A stretch of 8,453 nucleotides of DNA, from NCBI GenBank assembly GCA_035512595.1, contig DATKDU010000032.1:1-8453 (forward strand). Direction: 5' to 3'. Below, piece after piece: positions 5,472 to 8,453 of this stretch. This DNA is from DATKDU01 sp035512595 (lineage in GTDB: Bacteria; Planctomycetota; Planctomycetia; Pirellulales; Pirellulaceae). A program made the position numbers and the translations under genes. The first letter of the stretch is position 1; each line of letters begins with the position of its first letter. The notes under the pieces were generated by a model. It was not told the origin of the DNA. It saw only the letters and a list, made by a program, of their open reading frames with translations, and made no database searches.

Positions 5472-5597
5472 TTACCGGTCCACGTACGGATTGTGGATCG
5501 TCTGGGGGTGACTGGGATCTGTGGTGAGCGACGATATCACCAGTCCGGCGACCACGAGGGCGACGCCCAGGACGGCGAGAAGCAGTACAGTCCGCAT
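5472..5597 (-). CDS. 41-aa single-span membrane peptide (hypothetical)
   Basis: It runs from ATG 5597 to TAA and is too short for usual gene callers. A GGAG Shine-Dalgarno core lies 6 nt upstream. The peptide begins MRTVLLLAVLGVALVVAGLV, an Arg followed by about 20 hydrophobic residues, then a short polar tail with several His, Pro and Thr (SSLTTDPSHPQTIHNPYVDR). This is the form of a small N-anchored membrane protein or an uncleaved signal anchor. It starts 47 nt after the stop of the subtilase gene on the same strand, so it may share its transcript. No function is known. The start site and hydrophobic pattern favour a real gene over chance, but its shortness limits certainty. Confidence 0.6.
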   Translation of the reverse strand: MRTVLLLAVLGVALVVAGLVISSLTTDPSHPQTIHNPYVDR

Positions 5598-5644
5598 GGG
5601 GTGGCTCCGCGGGGCAAAGGCCCGCCAAGTTCGTTTGCCTGTTT

Positions 5645-7816
5645 CTAAAAGGTCTCGGTCTGGCGAAAAACGTACTCCAGCGCTTGCACGTCGGTCGCAG
5701 GCTGCTCGCCGCGGCGGTGGCGGAGCAAGGAATCATCGAAGTCATAGAGTTCGGTGGCGACGGCGGCGGCCGTCAATCGGCCAAAACGCTTGCGGCCGTA
5801 GAAGTGGTCGCCGCTCCCCAGTTCGTGAAACAGCGCCTGGTCGATTCCCCCCTGCCCAAAAACTCGCACCTGCTCGAAGTCGTCGGCCCGCAGTTGATAG
5901 CCGCGGCCGACCAGGATGCGGGAGGTGCCCCGCGCGTCGAGCCGGTCGCTCCCCGACGAGCCGTACAGGTTGGCCTGGTCGAAGCCTCCCCAAATCGCGT
6001 GGGCCTGAACCTCGTCAAAGCCCCAGGCGCGATTGTAATACTCGCTGCCGCGCATCAGCGCCGACGCAGGCCCGGCGTCGAACCAGTCGCTTTTACTGGA
6101 GTCGTAAAGCCGGGCCCGGTCGTACCCGCCGGCAGTCGCGTGGGCGTGCAGTTCATCAAACGAGCCGGCATACAGATAGAATCCGCGGCCGCGGAGGACG
6201 CCGCTCTTTGGGCCGGCGTCGAAGTAGTCGTTGCCCGCCGAGTCGTAGAGCCGGGCGATGTCGGTCCCGCCGCTCGTGGCGTAGGCGCTCACTTCGCTGA
6301 AGCCGGAGACGAAGTGGTAAAAGCCGTCGCCGCGCAGCAGCCCGCTGTGCGGGCCGGCGTCAAAGAAGTCGCTGCCTGGCGAATCGTACAGTAGCGCCCG
6401 GTCGCCAATGCCGCCGGCAATGCGAACCGTCTCGATCGCATCGGCACGCACGGTGAATCCGGGGCCGGAAAACGTCAGACTGCCGACGCCAATCGTGGCC
6501 GTCTCGGCGGCACTCGTGCCGGTGATCTGGATCGTGTCGCTCCCCGCCAGTCCGTGGAAGCGCACTTGCGACGATCCAGGAAGCGAGTGCGAGACGCCGT
6601 TGACGACGATCGTCGCGTTGGTCCCGCCGCTGAAGGCGAACGTGTCATCGCCGGCAGTGCCGAACACGTCGATCTGGCCGCCGGGGCCGATAGTGATGTA
6701 GGACGGAAGCGAAGGTTGGTCGCTCCCCTGGAGCGATTCGAGCGCCCGCTCGAGGTTGACGCGGCGATAGGTGGATTGGGTGACGCTGTCGTAGACCGAA
6801 TCGGCCGTCGTGCGCAAGTGCTCGTAAATGCCGTCGGGCGTGACGATCATCTGGCCGGCGGCCTGCATCGCTTGTCGCACCAGAACGCTCGCGGCGGCGA
6901 CGTACGGGGCGGCCATGCTCGTGCCCGAAGCAGCACCGAAGTCGTTCTTGATGCCGTCGCCGCCGTAGTAGTGGTCGGGAACCGTGCTGGTGATCCGTTC
7001 GCCCGGAGCGGCGAGCACGCGGTCGTGCCGCTGGCTGAAGCGGCTCAAATTGCCGCTGGCATCAACGCTGGCGACCGGCACGACGTACTCGCTGACCGCC
7101 GGGTAACTCAAGCCAGCCGCGTTGTACTGCTGAAACGAGTTCCCCGCCGAGACGGCGACAAAGATGCCGTCCTGCTCGAGTTGCTTGAGTTCATCTTCCA
7201 GCATAGCCCACTTCGGCAGCGAGGCCGAGTTCCACTGCGAGCCGAGCGAGAGGTTGACCGTCGTGATCGGATTGGCAAATGCATTGCGCCGCTGGTGAAC
7301 CCACTGCAGCGCCTGCTCGACCCAACTGAAGTAGCCGTTGCCCTGATCGTCGAAGACCCGCAAGGCGACCAGATCGACCCCAGACGCCAGCCCGCCGTAG
7401 CGGGTATCGCTGGCCCCGATGATGCCGGCCACGTGCGTGCCGTGAAATCCGCCTGGACCGTCGTCGTACGGATCGGCGTCGTTCTCGGCAAAGTCCCAGC
7501 CGCCGACGACCTGGTACCCGCTGCCATAGCCGCCGCCGAGCGCCACGTGGTCGTAAGCAATGCCGCTGTCGATGACCACCACCGTTTGCCCGTCGCCGGT
7601 GAAGCCGTAGTCGCGGACGATGTTTGCGGCGGGCTGAGTGACGCCGCTCAATAACTCGTGGGCTTCGATCCGCCGGTCGTGCTGCTCGATCGCGACGTCG
7701 ATCACCGGCTCATCGAGCCAGAAATCGGCGGCCGGATCGATCGACAGCGCCAGCCGGTCTTCGAGCGACTCAAAGAGGACGCGTGCGGTCAGCGATTGGT
7801 AGTGGGAACGGGCCAT
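5645..7816 (-). CDS. Secreted subtilisin-like serine protease (S8) with LEPR-XLL N-terminus and C-terminal repeats
   Basis: A 723-aa protein. Residues 9-25 (LTARVLFESLEDRLALS) match the LEPR-XLL export region of planctomycete surface proteins. The peptidase S8 domain spans about 65-362, with an intact triad: D83 in VVVIDSG, H125 in FHGTHVAG and S300 in GTSMAAP, plus oxyanion N226 in SAGNS. A linker with RTX-like GTAGDDTF and GLAGSDTI (386-429) leads to four tandem 47-residue repeats (467-654) and a degenerate fifth. It probably cleaves proteins at the cell surface or outside. The start at ATG 7816 puts the LEPR-XLL motif near the N-terminus; an in-frame ATG at 7981 would add 55 Arg/Ala/Ser-rich residues that do not look like protein. 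No Shine-Dalgarno site is clear at either. No separate inhibitor-type propeptide is recognised; residues 26-65 may serve. The 41-aa gene follows. Confidence 0.94.
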   Translation of the reverse strand: MARSHYQSLTARVLFESLEDRLALSIDPAADFWLDEPVIDVAIEQHDRRIEAHELLSGVTQPAANIVRDYGFTGDGQTVVVIDSGIAYDHVALGGGYGSGYQVVGGWDFAENDADPYDDGPGGFHGTHVAGIIGASDTRYGGLASGVDLVALRVFDDQGNGYFSWVEQALQWVHQRRNAFANPITTVNLSLGSQWNSASLPKWAMLEDELKQLEQDGIFVAVSAGNSFQQYNAAGLSYPAVSEYVVPVASVDASGNLSRFSQRHDRVLAAPGERITSTVPDHYYGGDGIKNDFGAASGTSMAAPYVAAASVLVRQAMQAAGQMIVTPDGIYEHLRTTADSVYDSVTQSTYRRVNLERALESLQGSDQPSLPSYITIGPGGQIDVFGTAGDDTFAFSGGTNATIVVNGVSHSLPGSSQVRFHGLAGSDTIQITGTSAAETATIGVGSLTFSGPGFTVRADAIETVRIAGGIGDRALLYDSPGSDFFDAGPHSGLLRGDGFYHFVSGFSEVSAYATSGGTDIARLYDSAGNDYFDAGPKSGVLRGRGFYLYAGSFDELHAHATAGGYDRARLYDSSKSDWFDAGPASALMRGSEYYNRAWGFDEVQAHAIWGGFDQANLYGSSGSDRLDARGTSRILVGRGYQLRADDFEQVRVFGQGGIDQALFHELGSGDHFYGRKRFGRLTAAAVATELYDFDDSLLRHRRGEQPATDVQALEYVFRQTETF
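5855..6418 (-). repeat. Four tandem 141-bp (47-codon) repeats in the subtilase C-terminus
   Basis: Repeats cover residues 467-513, 514-560, 561-607 and 608-654, exactly 47 residues each. The pattern is GG-x-D-x-A-x-LYDS-x3-D-x-FDAGP-x-S-x-LRG-x-G/E-F/Y-Y, then GF-x-EV-x-A-x-A. The LYDS block recurs at 476, 523, 570 and (as LYGS) 617; the fourth copy is more diverged and a partial fifth starts near 656. The copies differ widely, so the duplication is old and kept at protein level. The Gly/Asp-rich turns suggest a stacked beta fold for wall or matrix binding (inference). Confidence 0.85.
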
Positions 7817-8224
7817 CGGCTCGGCAGTTTTCGAGGCATGCCGTTCCGAGGCCGCGCGCTCGCGGCGGCGCGCGGTCGATCGTGACCGCGATGGGGAGAT
7901 TCGCCAGGGCCGGAACGGCCAAAGGGGAGAAGCCGGCCGGAGCGTCCATGCGGCCGGAGAACCAGAAAATGTAGGTCGCATTCCTACGCAGCGGCGGCCA
8001 GCGCGGTTCTTGCCGCCTCTAAAACTTGACCGCAGCGGGATTGATTCCCCCAGCCGTTACAACCGGCACAGGTTCCCACTGCGGAGTTCAGCAAATGCGG
8101 CACGCATTCCGCACGCGGCAATCCGCGCGGGCAAGTGAATGCGGCTGCCGATCCGCGCCGAAAGAGTTCGTAGCTCGGAGGCCACGCATGCCGAGCCCCC
8201 CGGCCCCCTTCGCAAAGGACTGCG
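7817..8224. other. 408-bp divergent intergenic region
   Basis: It separates the subtilase (-) from the methyltransferase-like gene (+) and should hold both promoters, but no -35/-10 pair can be defended. It contains a 6-bp hairpin AATGCG-GCA-CGCATT (8094-8108), and two short direct repeats: AATGCGGC at 8094-8101 and 8139-8146, and ATCCGCGC at 8121-8128 and 8151-8158. These may be regulator sites or chance in GC-rich DNA. Confidence 0.5.
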
Positions 8225-8453
8225 ATGTTTTCCCTTGGCCGCCTCGTTCAGCGTCTCTGGTTCCACTATTTCTCCACCACGGCCGCCGATCGGCCGCTGC
8301 TATCGGCCCTCGCCAACAAAGCGATCCGCTCGGTGGTCGAGATCGGCATTGCCGACGCAGCGCGGACGCGAAAGGTGTGGGAAGCCCTGGCCTTTCGCCG
8401 CGAGAACCTGCCGCTGCGCTACACGGGGATCGACCCGTTTGAATCGCGGCCGC
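8225..8453 (+). CDS. Class I SAM-dependent methyltransferase-like protein, N-terminal part (runs off the window)
   Basis: 76 codons are visible from ATG 8225, with AAAGGA (8214-8219) as Shine-Dalgarno site 5 nt upstream. After a basic, aromatic N-terminus (MFSLGRLVQRLWFHYFSTTA), residues 37-45, VVEIGIADA, have the form of motif I, the first strand and glycine loop that binds S-adenosylmethionine. TGIDPFE (67-73) fits the end of the second strand, where an acidic residue usually binds the SAM ribose. The loop here is GIADA rather than the classical GxGxG, so activity is not assured. From memory, proteins with this layout are common, uncharacterised planctomycete proteins. The substrate is unknown and the rest of the domain is outside the window. 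Confidence 0.65.
   Translation, partial: MFSLGRLVQRLWFHYFSTTAADRPLLSALANKAIRSVVEIGIADAARTRKVWEALAFRRENLPLRYTGIDPFESRP

Noticed and set aside
4876..5745. A 289-codon minus-strand frame through the tRNA
   Set aside because: It reads antisense through tRNA-Cys, giving the typical false peptide GAGRSRTDDGGFAIRCLKP, and overlaps better supported genes.
6554..7654. A 366-codon plus-strand frame
   Set aside because: It is fully antisense to the subtilase, whose triad and repeats show which strand is coding.
7817..7981. A 55-residue longer N-terminus for the subtilase
   Set aside because: The sequence is Arg/Ser/Ala-rich without a signal peptide and would push the LEPR-XLL motif away from the N-terminus.
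8026..8442. A 138-codon plus-strand frame at the window's end
   Set aside because: It is out of frame with the methyltransferase-like gene, which has a Shine-Dalgarno site and motif I.
1..8453. CRISPR array, insertion sequence, toxin-antitoxin or phage defence system
   Set aside because: No spaced repeats of 24-40 bp, no transposase or recombinase motifs, and no recognised defence domains were seen on either strand.

Overview
This GC-rich window looks like a chromosome segment from a planctomycete, probably of the Pirellulales type. The main clue is the subtilase N-terminus (SLTARVLFESLEDRLALS), which fits the LEPR-XLL export region found on many planctomycete surface and secreted proteins. 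Long intergenic spacers with short repeats and hairpins, and weak or absent Shine-Dalgarno sites at several good genes, agree with this. No mobile element, CRISPR array, integrase or phage gene was seen. The genes are housekeeping and envelope functions.

Layout. Positions 2-355 (+) hold the C-terminal third of an M20-family PepT-like metallopeptidase. A spacer with a 7-bp tandem repeat leads to a 99-aa BFD-like [2Fe-2S] protein (487-786, +) whose start sits right behind a TATACT box. Positions 787-1189 have no credible gene but carry a compact hairpin and then a 160-bp cluster of four perfect or near-perfect hairpins. Everything from 1190 to 5071 is on the minus strand. In transcription order it is: a 111-aa helical protein (5071-4736), a 115-aa helical protein (4716-4369), a spacer with a possible micro-ORF, the Na+/H+ antiporter nhaA (4006-2678), and the glucose-1-phosphate adenylyltransferase glgC (2482-1190). 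A tRNA-Cys(GCA) with a good promoter lies at 5356-5428 (+). A 723-aa secreted subtilisin-like protease with four 47-residue C-terminal repeats occupies 7816-5645 (-), followed on the same strand by a 41-aa single-span membrane peptide (5597-5472). After a 408-bp divergent intergenic region, a class I methyltransferase-like gene starts at 8225 (+) and runs off the end.

How the genes fit together. The two small helical genes look like one operon (17-nt spacing). The 41-aa gene may be co-transcribed with the protease. nhaA and glgC are on the same strand but 195 bp apart, and glgC has its own candidate promoter, so they need not be co-regulated. There is no convincing new multi-gene system here. 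The items most worth a second look are the four-hairpin element, the shared CCGTATACT promoter-like box with a probable leaderless start, and the small unrecognised ORFs.
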